In this document: piece after piece, positions 26,641-35,060 of the stretch
Layout of the letters: each line of letters starts with the position of its first letter
How positions within the stretch are numbered: position 1 is the first letter of the stretch
Notes under the pieces: model-generated
What the model was told of the DNA's origin: nothing
Database searches by the model: none
The model's input: the letters and a program-made list of their open reading frames with translations, nothing else
Translations under genes and position numbers: made by a program
DNA from: Gammaproteobacteria bacterium
Lineage (GTDB): Bacteria; Pseudomonadota; Gammaproteobacteria; JABHGC01
NCBI GenBank assembly: GCA_027077805.1
Contig: JALWTS010000005.1
Coordinates: 34,750-98,749 of the forward strand
Direction of reading: 5' to 3'
Length of the DNA stretch: 64,000 nucleotides

Positions 26641-28173
26641 ATGTGTGGCGTGGTTGGGATTGTTGGGCAATCCGCAGTGAATCAAGCATTATACGATGCC
26701 TTAACCGTATTACAACATCGGGGGCAAGATGCGGCAGGGATTGTTACTTGTGATAAAAACCAGTTATTTTTAAGAAAAAACAATGGCTTAGTGAGAGATG
26801 TCTTTAGTACCCATCATATGATTCAATTATTAGGTAATATGGGGGTTGGTCATGTGCGTTATCCAACCGCCGGTTGTTCGTCATCGGCCGAAGCCCAACC
26901 TTTTTATGTCAATTCTCCTTATGGGATTGTTTTAGCCCATAATGGTAATTTAACCAATGCCGATGAGTTAAAAAAAGATTTATATCGAGACGATCTCCGC
27001 CATATCAATACGGAATCAGATTCTGAAATATTATTAAATGTTTTTGCCCATGAATTGCAACGGCAAAGTATGGGGAAAACTCAAATTGAAACAAACGATA
27101 TTTTTCTAGCCGTCAGTCATGTACATCAGCGTTGTCATGGTGCTTATGCTGTTGCGATTATGATTATTGGCTTTGGTATTGTTGCTTTTCGTGATCCTTA
27201 TGGGATTCGTCCTTTAGTTTATGGTCAACGTAAAACGGAACAAGGTATGGCGTATATGGTGGCATCCGAAAGTGTTGCCTTAGATGTATTGGGTTTTAAA
27301 CGTATTGCGGATGTACAGCCAGGTGAGGCGGTATTAATGGATACCAAAGGTAGGTTATATCAAAAACAATGCTCACTATCACATTGTCATTCGCCTTGTA
27401 TGTTTGAATATGTTTATTTAGCTCGCCCAGATTCGATTATTGATGATATTTCCGTGTATAAAGCACGATTGCGTATGGGGGAAGCCTTAGCGGAAAAATT
27501 ACTGCGTTGTTATCCTAAGCATGATATTGATGTGGTGATTCCAATTCCAGATACGAGTCGTACTGCTTCGCTACAATTAGCGAACAGTCTAGGGCTTAAG
27601 TACCGTGAAGGCTTTATTAAAAACCGTTATATTGGTCGTACGTTTATTATGCCAGGACAGAAACAACGGAAAAAATCTGTACGCCAAAAACTTAATGCCA
27701 TTGATTTAGAATTTAAAAACAAAAATGTATTACTAGTTGATGATTCCATTGTGAGAGGGACGACTTCTAAGCAAATTATTCAAATGGCAAGAGATGCGGG
27801 GGCGAAAAAAGTATATTTTGCGTCAGCGGCACCAGCCGTGCGTTATCCTAATGTTTATGGCATTGATATGCCTGCGGCTTCCGAATTGATGGCTTATAAC
27901 CGCACAGAGGAAGAAATTGCCGAAAAAATTGGGGCAGATTGGTTATTATATCAGGATTTAGATGATTTAGTGGCAGCGGTTAAAACCAAGAAAAGTGCGA
28001 ATGTACAACGATTTGATACGTCTTGTTTTAATGGTGAGTATGTGACTGATGTGAGTCCAGACTATATTCAACGTTTAGAGAAAAAGCGTTCCGAAAAAGC
28101 TAAAAAGAAACGGGAAAAGTTAAATAAAGATAAGACTATTGTTGATTTGTATAATCGGGATGGTAATGGTTAA
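26641..28173 (+). CDS. purF: Amidophosphoribosyltransferase
   Basis: 510 residues; first committed enzyme of purine synthesis (PRPP + glutamine to phosphoribosylamine). It begins MCGVVGIVG with Cys2 as the glutaminase nucleophile after Met removal, so no propeptide. GHVRYPTAG, the oxyanion-region HNGNLTN and [11 protein letters not shown] lie in the N-terminal Ntn domain; the PRPP loop [17 protein letters not shown] is near residue 360. RBS-like GAGAGG lies upstream. The C-terminus is lysine-rich (about 475-500). Confidence 0.97.
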   Translation: MCGVVGIVGQSAVNQALYDALTVLQHRGQDAAGIVTCDKNQLFLRKNNGLVRDVFSTHHMIQLLGNMGVGHVRYPTAGCSSSAEAQPFYVNSPYGIVLAHNGNLTNADELKKDLYRDDLRHINTESDSEILLNVFAHELQRQSMGKTQIETNDIFLAVSHVHQRCHGAYAVAIMIIGFGIVAFRDPYGIRPLVYGQRKTEQGMAYMVASESVALDVLGFKRIADVQPGEAVLMDTKGRLYQKQCSLSHCHSPCMFEYVYLARPDSIIDDISVYKARLRMGEALAEKLLRCYPKHDIDVVIPIPDTSRTASLQLANSLGLKYREGFIKNRYIGRTFIMPGQKQRKKSVRQKLNAIDLEFKNKNVLLVDDSIVRGTTSKQIIQMARDAGAKKVYFASAAPAVRYPNVYGIDMPAASELMAYNRTEEEIAEKIGADWLLYQDLDDLVAAVKTKKSANVQRFDTSCFNGEYVTDVSPDYIQRLEKKRSEKAKKKREKLNKDKTIVDLYNRDGNG

Positions 28174-28215
28174 ATATAAATTCGACTATTATTTCAAAAG
28201 GGGTATTGATAACGA

Positions 28216-29406
28216 ATGAAATCTTCTAATAATGATTTTAAAGGGCTGGCTACTAAAGCCATTCGCACGGGTTATGAAATGAGTCAAGAACAAGAACATA
28301 GCGAAGCAATGTTTTTAACCTCAAGTTTTCGCTTTAATAGTGCGGAACAAGCTGCTGCTCGCTTTTCGCATGAAGAAGAAGGCAATATTTACTCACGATT
28401 TACTAATCCTACGGTAAAATTATTTATTGATCGTTTAACGGCAATGGAAGGGGGTGAGGCAGGTGTGGCGACTGGATCAGGCATGTCCGCAATTTTAAGC
28501 ACTTGTTTAGGCATTATGCAAACAGGCGATCATATGGTTTCGTCTTGTAGTATTTTTGGTACGACATCGGTTTTGTTTAATAAATATCTGAAAAGGCTTG
28601 GCATTGAAACCAGTTTTGTAGGCTTAAGTAATATTGAACAATGGGAACAAGCCATTCAAGCGAATACTAAAATACTGTTTTTGGAAACCCCATCCAATCC
28701 ATTAACTGAAATTGCCGATTTAACCGCATTATCCAAACTCGCTAAAAAACATCATTGCTTGTTAGTTGTGGATAATTGTTTTTGTACCCCAATTTTACAG
28801 CGACCTTTAGAATGGGGGGCGGATATTGTGATTCATTCCGCCACTAAGTATTTAGATGGTCAAGGGCGGTGTTTAGGTGGGGCAGTCATTGGCAGTGAAA
28901 AAATAGTGGGTGAAGACGTGTTTGGTTTTTTACGTTCCGCAGGGCCAAGTTTGAGTCCATTTAACGCATGGGTATTCGCCAAAGCCCTCGATACCTTGAA
29001 AATACGGATGCATGCCCATAGTCAAAATGCCAGAGAATTAGCCACTTGGTTGGAGCAACAACCGCAAATTAAGCGGGTCTATTACCCAGGCTTACGCTCA
29101 CATCCTCAATATCAGTTAGCCTGTCAACAACATGATGATACAGGGGGAATTTTATCGTTTGAGTTAGATGGGGGGAAACCGCAGGCATGGAAATTTATTA
29201 ATGCCACCCAAATGTTGTCAATTACGGCTAATTTAGGTGATGCAAAAAGTACCATTACCCATCCAATGAGTACCACACATGGACGTTTAAGCCCAGAGGA
29301 ACGGGAACGAGCAGGAATTTCCGATAGTTTAGTAAGAATTTCAGTGGGTTTAGAAGATATTGCTGATATTCAAGCCGATGTCGCATTGGGCCTACAAGCC
29401 CTTTAA
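28216..29406 (+). CDS. metZ: O-succinylhomoserine sulfhydrylase
   Basis: 396 residues; Cys/Met-metabolism PLP enzyme that makes homocysteine from O-succinylhomoserine and sulfide. The PLP-lysine motif IHSATKYLDGQGRCLGG is near residue 215; YSRFTNPTVKLF, ATGSGMSAI, ETPSNPLTEIADL and the C-terminal TTHGRLSPEERERAGI and RISVGLEDI motifs are typical. The purF-metZ order with this sequence type is characteristic of MetZ in Pseudomonas-like genomes, and direct sulfhydrylation suits a sulfur-oxidising lifestyle. Confidence 0.93.
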   Translation: MKSSNNDFKGLATKAIRTGYEMSQEQEHSEAMFLTSSFRFNSAEQAAARFSHEEEGNIYSRFTNPTVKLFIDRLTAMEGGEAGVATGSGMSAILSTCLGIMQTGDHMVSSCSIFGTTSVLFNKYLKRLGIETSFVGLSNIEQWEQAIQANTKILFLETPSNPLTEIADLTALSKLAKKHHCLLVVDNCFCTPILQRPLEWGADIVIHSATKYLDGQGRCLGGAVIGSEKIVGEDVFGFLRSAGPSLSPFNAWVFAKALDTLKIRMHAHSQNARELATWLEQQPQIKRVYYPGLRSHPQYQLACQQHDDTGGILSFELDGGKPQAWKFINATQMLSITANLGDAKSTITHPMSTTHGRLSPEERERAGISDSLVRISVGLEDIADIQADVALGLQAL

Positions 29407-29564
29407 TTATTATTAGCTTGAGGAACTATTTATCCCCTATGGCATCTATTTAAAGTCTGCAAGAAGTGATTTTTTAAGTGAATGCTTAAATCTTTAGTAT
29501 TTATAGTGGCTGAATGGGCGAAATTTTTGTAAAATAATAGGTTTATCTTACAAATGGAAATGGC

Positions 29565-31265
29565 ATGATTATTGGTATTGATCTTGGTACAACCAATAGC
29601 TTGGTCGCAGTATGGAAGGATGAGCAAGCACGATTAATTCCAAATGCTTTGGGCAAGTATTTAACGCCCTCAGTGGTTGGATTGGATGATAATGGTGATA
29701 TTTTAGTTGGTCAGGTTGCAAAAGAACGCTTGATGACGCATTCTCAACAGACCACCGCGCATTTTAAGCGGTATATGGGAACGCAGAAAGTGATTGCCTT
29801 GGGTAAAAAATCCTTTCGTGCCGAAGAATTATCGGCTTTAGTGTTAAAAGTATTAAAACAAGATGCCGAAGTTTTTTTGGGTGAAGCAGTTACTGAAGCG
29901 GTGATTACAGTGCCTGCTTATTTTAATGATGCCCAACGCAAAGCGACCAAAGTCGCAGGTGAATTAGCAGGTTTACAGGTTTCTCGTCTTATTAATGAGC
30001 CGACTGCGGCCGCATTGGCTTATGGTGTGAATCAGAAACGAGATGAACAAACAATTTTAGTCTTTGATTTAGGTGGGGGGACTTATGATGTAACGGTTTT
30101 AGAATTTTTTGATGGTGTTATGGAAGTGCATGCGAGTACAGGGGATAATTTTTTAGGTGGTGAAGACTTTACGACATTGTTAATTGAAGAATCTAAGCGT
30201 AAACTCGGCAAATTCATGGATAAAGACGTATTGGACGAAAATAAAGGAATTTTAAGTGTTATTCGAAATCAAGCCGAAATTGCCAAACAAAATTTTGCTC
30301 AACAGAAAGTCGTGGAATCTAAACTGGTTTGGCAAGGACAGACTTATCATTGGCAGTTAGAGCAAAAGCGTTTTGAAGCCTTAAGTGAAGAATTATTATA
30401 TCGTTTAAGAACCCCGATTGAACGGGCTTTGCGTGATTCTCGTATTAAATCCAGTGAACTAGATGATATTATTTTAGTGGGGGGTGCCACTAGAATGCAG
30501 ATGATTAAACGTATGGTGGCAACGATGTTTGGACGTATGCCGAGCTGTCATATTAATCCTGATGAGGTCGTAGCATTGGGTGCCGCAATGCAAGCAGGTT
30601 TAAAATCACGAGATAGTGCGTTAAAAGAAGTCGTGTTAACTGATGTAGCACCTTATACCTTAGGGATTGAAGTGGTGAAACATGAACGTCATTTAAATAC
30701 GGGTTTTTTCTTACCCGTGATCGAGCGTAATACGGTGATTCCTGCCTCCAGAGTTAAAGATGTTTATACGGTGAATGATTACCAAAAGTTAGTCATGGTA
30801 AGAGTGTATCAAGGTGAAAGTCATTTAGTGAAAGAAAATATCTTTTTAGGTGAATTAGAAGTCAATGTTCCTGCTAAAAAAGTCGGGGAAGTGGGTATTG
30901 ATGTTAGGTTTACTTACGATATCAATGGCTTATTAGAGGTTGAAGCAAGTTTGCATGACACAGGTGACACTGTCTCAGTTGTGATTGAGGATAATCCTGG
31001 GGTATTAACAAAAGACGAAATTGCACAACGCTTAAAATCACTGGAAAAATTAAAAATTCACCCTAGGGATGAAACTGAAAATCGCGTTGTTTTAGCACGA
31101 CTACAACGTTTATATGAACAAAATTTAGGTGAGTTACGTCAAGTTTTAGGGGATGCTTTATCAGAGTTTATGGGTATTTTGGATTATCAAGACCCTGAAA
31201 TGATTACTGAAATGCGAGAACAATTAGAAGAATTTATGGATAAAATCGAACAAGATTATTATTAA
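29565..31265 (+). CDS. hscC: Hsp70 chaperone HscC
   Basis: A 566-residue short Hsp70. The ATPase domain begins MIIGIDLGTTNSLVAVWKD, with the AYFNDAQRKATKVAGELAGL, RLINEPTAAALAYG, FDLGGGTYDVTVLEF and LVGGATRMQMIKRM motifs. The substrate domain starts near residue 365 (VLTDVAPYTLGIEV). It lacks the long C-terminal lid and acidic tail of DnaK and reads closely like E. coli HscC, including LTPSVVGLDDNGDILVG and the TTAHFKRYMG region. A J-domain protein is encoded 11 bases downstream, as HscC works with DjlB/DjlC-type co-chaperones. No clear heat-shock promoter was found. Confidence 0.9.
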   Translation: MIIGIDLGTTNSLVAVWKDEQARLIPNALGKYLTPSVVGLDDNGDILVGQVAKERLMTHSQQTTAHFKRYMGTQKVIALGKKSFRAEELSALVLKVLKQDAEVFLGEAVTEAVITVPAYFNDAQRKATKVAGELAGLQVSRLINEPTAAALAYGVNQKRDEQTILVFDLGGGTYDVTVLEFFDGVMEVHASTGDNFLGGEDFTTLLIEESKRKLGKFMDKDVLDENKGILSVIRNQAEIAKQNFAQQKVVESKLVWQGQTYHWQLEQKRFEALSEELLYRLRTPIERALRDSRIKSSELDDIILVGGATRMQMIKRMVATMFGRMPSCHINPDEVVALGAAMQAGLKSRDSALKEVVLTDVAPYTLGIEVVKHERHLNTGFFLPVIERNTVIPASRVKDVYTVNDYQKLVMVRVYQGESHLVKENIFLGELEVNVPAKKVGEVGIDVRFTYDINGLLEVEASLHDTGDTVSVVIEDNPGVLTKDEIAQRLKSLEKLKIHPRDETENRVVLARLQRLYEQNLGELRQVLGDALSEFMGILDYQDPEMITEMREQLEEFMDKIEQDYY

Positions 31266-31276
31266 TAGTCAGCGTA

Positions 31277-32593
31277 ATGGATATTAATATCTGGCAAGAA
31301 CTTGGTATCGAACCAACTCAGGATAAAAAGACCATTAAAAGAGCGTATAGCCAACGGCTAAAACAGGTTCACCCTGAAGATGATCCTGATGGTTTTCAAC
31401 GATTGCGTTTTGCGTATGAACAAGCCTTGGAACAGCAACAATATTTTACTAAACCCATTCCTGAACGTCCCATGTCTCCACGCTTGGAGAAACAAAAACC
31501 CGCTTCGTTTCGCTTTGTTAGGGTTTCCAGACAAGAGTGTTACCAACAATTAGCAGATTATGTCAGTATTTTATTAAATGTATTGCAAACAAAAGGGGAG
31601 CAAATTGCCATTGCAACATTAAAACAATGGTTACAGCAACCCATATTATTACACATCGAAAGTCGGGAACAATTTGAAGACATTTTATTACCGAAACTGA
31701 TTCAATTACCGCAATTGCCCTATCAATTATTACTGTTTTTAGACAGGCTTGGTCACTGGCGTAAAGAGTCTTTGGAATTTAGTCGGCGGTTTGAGTTTGG
31801 GGAAGATTTGTTAGATAAAATCCGAGCGTATTTGATTTATTATTCTTTAGCACGTTTGGCCAGCGTTTCATTAAAGCAAAAAAACAAAGTTGAAAAACGG
31901 AAAATCCTTGCCGCACGTTTATTAGTATCTCAATATCGACCAGTTTATTTTCGTTGGAAAAAATTGCTTCGTTCTGATTTGCTGGATGTGATCAAACAAT
32001 TACTGGCTGAAATTGATAGTGAAGTAGTGGTGTCCGAATATTTCAACCAAGCTACTTTAAATTGGTGGCGAGAAGCCATTAAGCCAAGTTCCATTACTTG
32101 GAGCGTTATTCAAGGTTTGGTATTGTTGCTTTGGATAAGGCTTGCCGTTGATATTAGTGTAGAATTGAATCATAATCATTTTTGGCCAGTATTTCTATTG
32201 CTTATGATTGCTTATATTCCTATTGCTTGGGGATTAATAAAATTAAAGCAAGCTATTAATCATTACTTGCTACCTAAGTTTAGAATATTACGCTTATGGT
32301 TAAGGTATGGATCCCCCTTAGTATGGCATAGCGTATTCTGGACAGGATTCTTATTAGGGTTATTCGTATTTAATGCTTCCATCGATTTAATTTTTTTGAG
32401 TGGTTTTCTCGCTATGTGGCTGTTGTATGGGGCTTGGGATGCGATTATTTTGGGATTTATTATTGCTATTATTGCCCCGGCTGTGAATTTGTTTAGTATT
32501 CCTTATTTTTGGATTGCCAATGATGTGCTATTATTGCTTAGTGGTTTTTTTATTATTCAGCTTTATTTATTAGTTTGGTTGAAGCGGGATTGA
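31277..32593 (+). CDS. Membrane-anchored J-domain protein, probable HscC co-chaperone
   Basis: 438 residues. The N-terminal J domain (about 1-55: IWQELGIEPTQDKKTIKRAY, then QVHPEDDPDGFQRLRFAYEQ) resembles DjlB/DjlC. The canonical HPD tripeptide reads HPE here. The middle is helical and charged (about 60-265). The C-terminal third has about five hydrophobic segments, so the J domain faces the cytoplasm at the inner membrane. It follows hscC directly, which suggests that it stimulates this Hsp70. Its 3' end overlaps the convergent downstream gene by 31 bases. Confidence 0.82.
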   Translation: MDINIWQELGIEPTQDKKTIKRAYSQRLKQVHPEDDPDGFQRLRFAYEQALEQQQYFTKPIPERPMSPRLEKQKPASFRFVRVSRQECYQQLADYVSILLNVLQTKGEQIAIATLKQWLQQPILLHIESREQFEDILLPKLIQLPQLPYQLLLFLDRLGHWRKESLEFSRRFEFGEDLLDKIRAYLIYYSLARLASVSLKQKNKVEKRKILAARLLVSQYRPVYFRWKKLLRSDLLDVIKQLLAEIDSEVVVSEYFNQATLNWWREAIKPSSITWSVIQGLVLLLWIRLAVDISVELNHNHFWPVFLLLMIAYIPIAWGLIKLKQAINHYLLPKFRILRLWLRYGSPLVWHSVFWTGFLLGLFVFNASIDLIFLSGFLAMWLLYGAWDAIILGFIIAIIAPAVNLFSIPYFWIANDVLLLLSGFFIIQLYLLVWLKRD

Positions 32594-33216
32594 TTTTTAG
32601 TTTTAATCAAAGGCTGATAAGCGGTTGCCAGTAAATACTCAGTCGCTTGTTGTTCATAGCAACGAATGGCTTGTGCTTGTTGGCGAAAGCCTGAACAGAT
32701 TTGGGTTTGATTATATTCAGGGCAATGTTGGCAGACATCGGGTGATTGGCTTTGTCTTAAGCGTGGGTAATAGTAGCGACTTATGAGTAATACGCTAGTT
32801 AGCATTAATACCTTGACGCTTGGTATCGTTAGCCATAATAATAGGTTTAAACCTATCGTTAATCCTAAACTAAAACGAATCACATCCCGAAATGCTCTTG
32901 AGCAATAGTGATATAATTTGGGAAACGATAATATTAGCGTGTATAGGCTGATAGTTAGCGTATAAGTCCAGATTAAATCAGGTGTAATATAAATATTATA
33001 AAGATCAGAAAGATAATAAGCGACTATTATGGTAGTCATAGCAATATAAACCCAACTACAACTGCGACAAATATAACAATGGCCAATTTTAATAAGATCA
33101 TGTTGAAACGGGTGACATAAGGGTTTGTGAGCAAGGTAAAACCAATAACAATGTTTAAGTTTCAGTCGATTAAAATACCATTGTTTACTGATTCCCCAAG
33201 GAGTTTTTGCTAACAC
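32563..33216 (-). CDS. Uncharacterised Cys-rich membrane protein (DUF2085-like?)
   Basis: 217 residues. I do not recognise it firmly. The N-terminal part has CHPFQHDLIKIGHCYICRSC, reminiscent of the DUF2085 pattern of conserved Cys followed by a membrane span. Three to four hydrophobic segments follow (about 57-150). A second cysteine group CQHCPEYNQTQICSGF lies near residue 165, with a soluble basic tail. Two CxxC pairs could hold zinc or an Fe-S cluster. It is convergent with and overlaps the J-protein gene, and is 6 bases downstream of the YbjQ-like gene on the same strand. Confidence 0.55.
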   Translation of the reverse strand: MLAKTPWGISKQWYFNRLKLKHCYWFYLAHKPLCHPFQHDLIKIGHCYICRSCSWVYIAMTTIIVAYYLSDLYNIYITPDLIWTYTLTISLYTLILSFPKLYHYCSRAFRDVIRFSLGLTIGLNLLLWLTIPSVKVLMLTSVLLISRYYYPRLRQSQSPDVCQHCPEYNQTQICSGFRQQAQAIRCYEQQATEYLLATAYQPLIKTKNQSRFNQTNK

Positions 33217-33222
33217 GGTTGC

Positions 33223-33711
33223 TTATTTCTTAGCTAAAGTTTGTTGAATATCCAATAAAATATTACCCGCGGCACCAACGGGGACATAATTTTCAATTGC
33301 TTGCAATACGACTGCTGTGCCATGTACGACAACTTCAGAAGAGCCTTGGGCAAAGCCACTGATTTCAAAATCAACATGAATAATACCATTGGCTTGTAAT
33401 CGAGAGGCCATTCTTAACATATTATCCACTGCTCGTTGGCGAGATTCATTGCCTAATTTGCTATAAGAGGTCAATTCACCCCCCGATAAGTGCTTACAAC
33501 CCATGGCAAAATCTTGACCAATATCTTTGGCACGAACCGAGATTCCCCAAACCATGCCTTTATATTCCATAATTTCATACCCATCAAAACCATCCCCCCC
33601 TGTCATAATGATTTTATGATTATCGATTTTAGGGCGAGTCCCAATTAATAAATTATTTTGTTGCTTGTTTTTTTCGGGTTGATCTTCCCATGCAAAGCGA
33701 TGTTTAGCCAT
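33223..33711 (-). CDS. YbjQ/UPF0145-like protein
   Basis: About 162 residues from the ATG at 33711 (a TTG four codons earlier is less likely). The core MTGGDGFDGYEIMEYKGMVW followed by GISVRAKDIG, a run of Arg/Asn residues in ESRQRAVDNMLRMASRLQ, the segment ANGIIHVDFEISG and the closing VVVHGTAVVL resemble the YbjQ (putative heavy-metal-binding) family, which forms ring pentamers. Function is not established. It is followed closely by the Cys-rich membrane gene and preceded by a small zinc-ribbon gene on the same strand, so the three may form an operon. Confidence 0.72.
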   Translation of the reverse strand: MAKHRFAWEDQPEKNKQQNNLLIGTRPKIDNHKIIMTGGDGFDGYEIMEYKGMVWGISVRAKDIGQDFAMGCKHLSGGELTSYSKLGNESRQRAVDNMLRMASRLQANGIIHVDFEISGFAQGSSEVVVHGTAVVLQAIENYVPVGAAGNILLDIQQTLAKK

Positions 33712-33730
33712 AATAATGTCCAATAATTTT

Positions 33731-33895
33731 TTATTTGATCTGCTTTAAAGGGGCGCCGCAAATATTACAGCGACTGGTTTCCATATGTTCGGTTTCAATT
33801 TCTTCACCACATTCAGGACAGCGATAGGTTTTACGAGAACGAACGGCAAGATAGTAAAGCAAAATAGCAATAGGGATGAGTAGTAAATAAATCAT
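33731..33895 (-). CDS. Small membrane-anchored zinc-ribbon protein
   Basis: A 54-residue reading frame starting MIYLLLIPIAILLYYLAV (one membrane span) followed by a four-cysteine zinc ribbon: YRCPECGEEIE, then SRCNICGAPL. Both CxxC knuckles are intact and spaced as in zinc ribbons. It lies 20 bases upstream of the YbjQ-like gene, on the same strand. Its role is unknown; similar short proteins often sit beside membrane or protease genes. The intact cysteine pattern, plus its fit into the gap, supports it as real. Confidence 0.7.
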   Translation of the reverse strand: MIYLLLIPIAILLYYLAVRSRKTYRCPECGEEIETEHMETSRCNICGAPLKQIK

Positions 33896-33937
33896 AATAA
33901 ATCTTAATCTGGGTGATTATGATAACCATAGTTGAAA

Positions 33938-34615
33938 TTATTCATTCTCGCAAGTTAATGTATAGGTTTTGACTAGCATAATTTTGGTATCAGCGTGGGC
34001 GATTTGATAAAGTTTTACTTGTTTTTGGCTAAGATCAACTATCATAAAATGACTAGTATGGCTACGTTTTAAGGTGCCTGCGTTTAAAAACCAAATGGGT
34101 TTTAGATAACGTACCATAACTTGATGCGTATGCCCATGAATGACCCATTGATAATCACTACTCAACAAGGCTTTTAATTCCAGATTATTTTCTAAAGCAT
34201 AACCATCGTCATCGGGTTTTAAACTCGCCATATCATTCTCACCTAAACCATGACAGAGTAATAATTTCCCTCCAATGGTTGTTAAGTCAATAGTTTGTGG
34301 CAGTTGGGTTAAATAGTCATAAGTTTGGATAGATATGTCTTGTCGTTGATCCGCATGGCTTAAATGGCGTAATTGTTCCATTAATAACCAACGATCATGA
34401 TTGCCTTTTACTGTGATGACTTGATATTGTTGTAGTAATTGGCAACATTGATTAATATCACCATGACCATCCGCAATATCACCCACCGCTAAAATCGCAT
34501 CAACCGCTTGTTGTTGACTAAAATTTAGGGCAGTCGCAAGATATTGGTCCTCTGTGTGAATATCGCCAATGATGGCAAGCGTTGTCAAGGGTTTGTCAGG
34601 TTTGGTCTGTATCAT
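33938..34615 (-). CDS. Calcineurin-like metallophosphoesterase
   Basis: 225 residues. All metal-binding motifs of the metallophosphoesterase fold are visible in order: AIIGDIHTED, ILAVGDIADGHGDI, VTVKGNHDRWL, LLLCHGLGEND and VIHGHTHQVM, followed by FLNAGTLKRS. It is a single-domain cytoplasmic enzyme of the YfcE/predicted phosphodiesterase type; the substrate cannot be inferred. It is divergent from the sulfur-globule-like gene, with 133 bases between their starts. Confidence 0.88.
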   Translation of the reverse strand: MIQTKPDKPLTTLAIIGDIHTEDQYLATALNFSQQQAVDAILAVGDIADGHGDINQCCQLLQQYQVITVKGNHDRWLLMEQLRHLSHADQRQDISIQTYDYLTQLPQTIDLTTIGGKLLLCHGLGENDMASLKPDDDGYALENNLELKALLSSDYQWVIHGHTHQVMVRYLKPIWFLNAGTLKRSHTSHFMIVDLSQKQVKLYQIAHADTKIMLVKTYTLTCENE

Positions 34616-34748
34616 GGTTTTTTCTGGTGCTTAATATATTATCTAGTCATGGCATTTATCATTATATATAATATACTTGAATTTAGGGATAAGTGAATAC
34701 TTAACCTAAACATCCGTTTAACAATATATACAATTCTATGGGAGATAG

Positions 34749-35015
34749 ATGATGAAAAAATTGTTTCTAGCCTTATTATTAACGATGTCTGCTTTCGCAG
34801 CCACTAATGCAAATGCTTGGTGGGGCGGTGGTGGTCCTTGGTATGATGGTCCTTGGTATGGTGGTTATCCCTATTATGGTGGTTATGGTTATCCTTATTA
34901 TGGTGCTTATCCTTACTATGGTGGCTATCCCTATTATGGTGGTTATCCTGCTTATACTTATCCTTATGCCGCACCAGTGGTGGTTCCTAGCACACCTTCT
35001 TCTTCTAGCAAATAA
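34749..35015 (+). CDS. Secreted Gly/Tyr/Pro-rich protein, candidate sulfur globule protein
   Basis: 88 residues. A signal peptide MMKKLFLALLLTMSAFAA with a probable cut after NANA is followed by a mature chain of about 60 residues made of W, G, Y and P with YPYYGGY repeats (five near-copies), ending in a short Ser-rich tail. Sulfur globule envelope proteins such as Allochromatium SgpA-C are small, exported and Gly/Tyr-rich, so this is a candidate. A Tyr/Gly-rich matrix or adhesive protein is the alternative. GGAG lies 4 to 7 bases before the tandem ATGs. A strong terminator follows. Composition-based call; no catalytic domain. Confidence 0.65.
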   Translation: MMKKLFLALLLTMSAFAATNANAWWGGGGPWYDGPWYGGYPYYGGYGYPYYGAYPYYGGYPYYGGYPAYTYPYAAPVVVPSTPSSSSK

Positions 35016-35030
35016 TTTTTTCTTTGCATC

Positions 35031-35058
35031 AAAAAAAGGGGCATTTGCCCCTTTTTTT
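35031..35058. terminator. Bidirectional intrinsic terminator
   Basis: Seven A, then GGGGCA-TT-TGCCCC, then seven T: a GC stem flanked by A and T tracts, so it works on both strands. It sits between the convergent stops of the sulfur-globule-like gene and the large minus-strand FG-GAP gene. Confidence 0.88.
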
Positions 35059-35060
35059 GA

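Noticed and set aside
29417..29440. Heat-shock-like promoter CTTGAGG ... CCCCTATG upstream of hscC
   Set aside because: The spacer is only about 10 bases, too short for sigma32, and it is over 120 bases from the gene.
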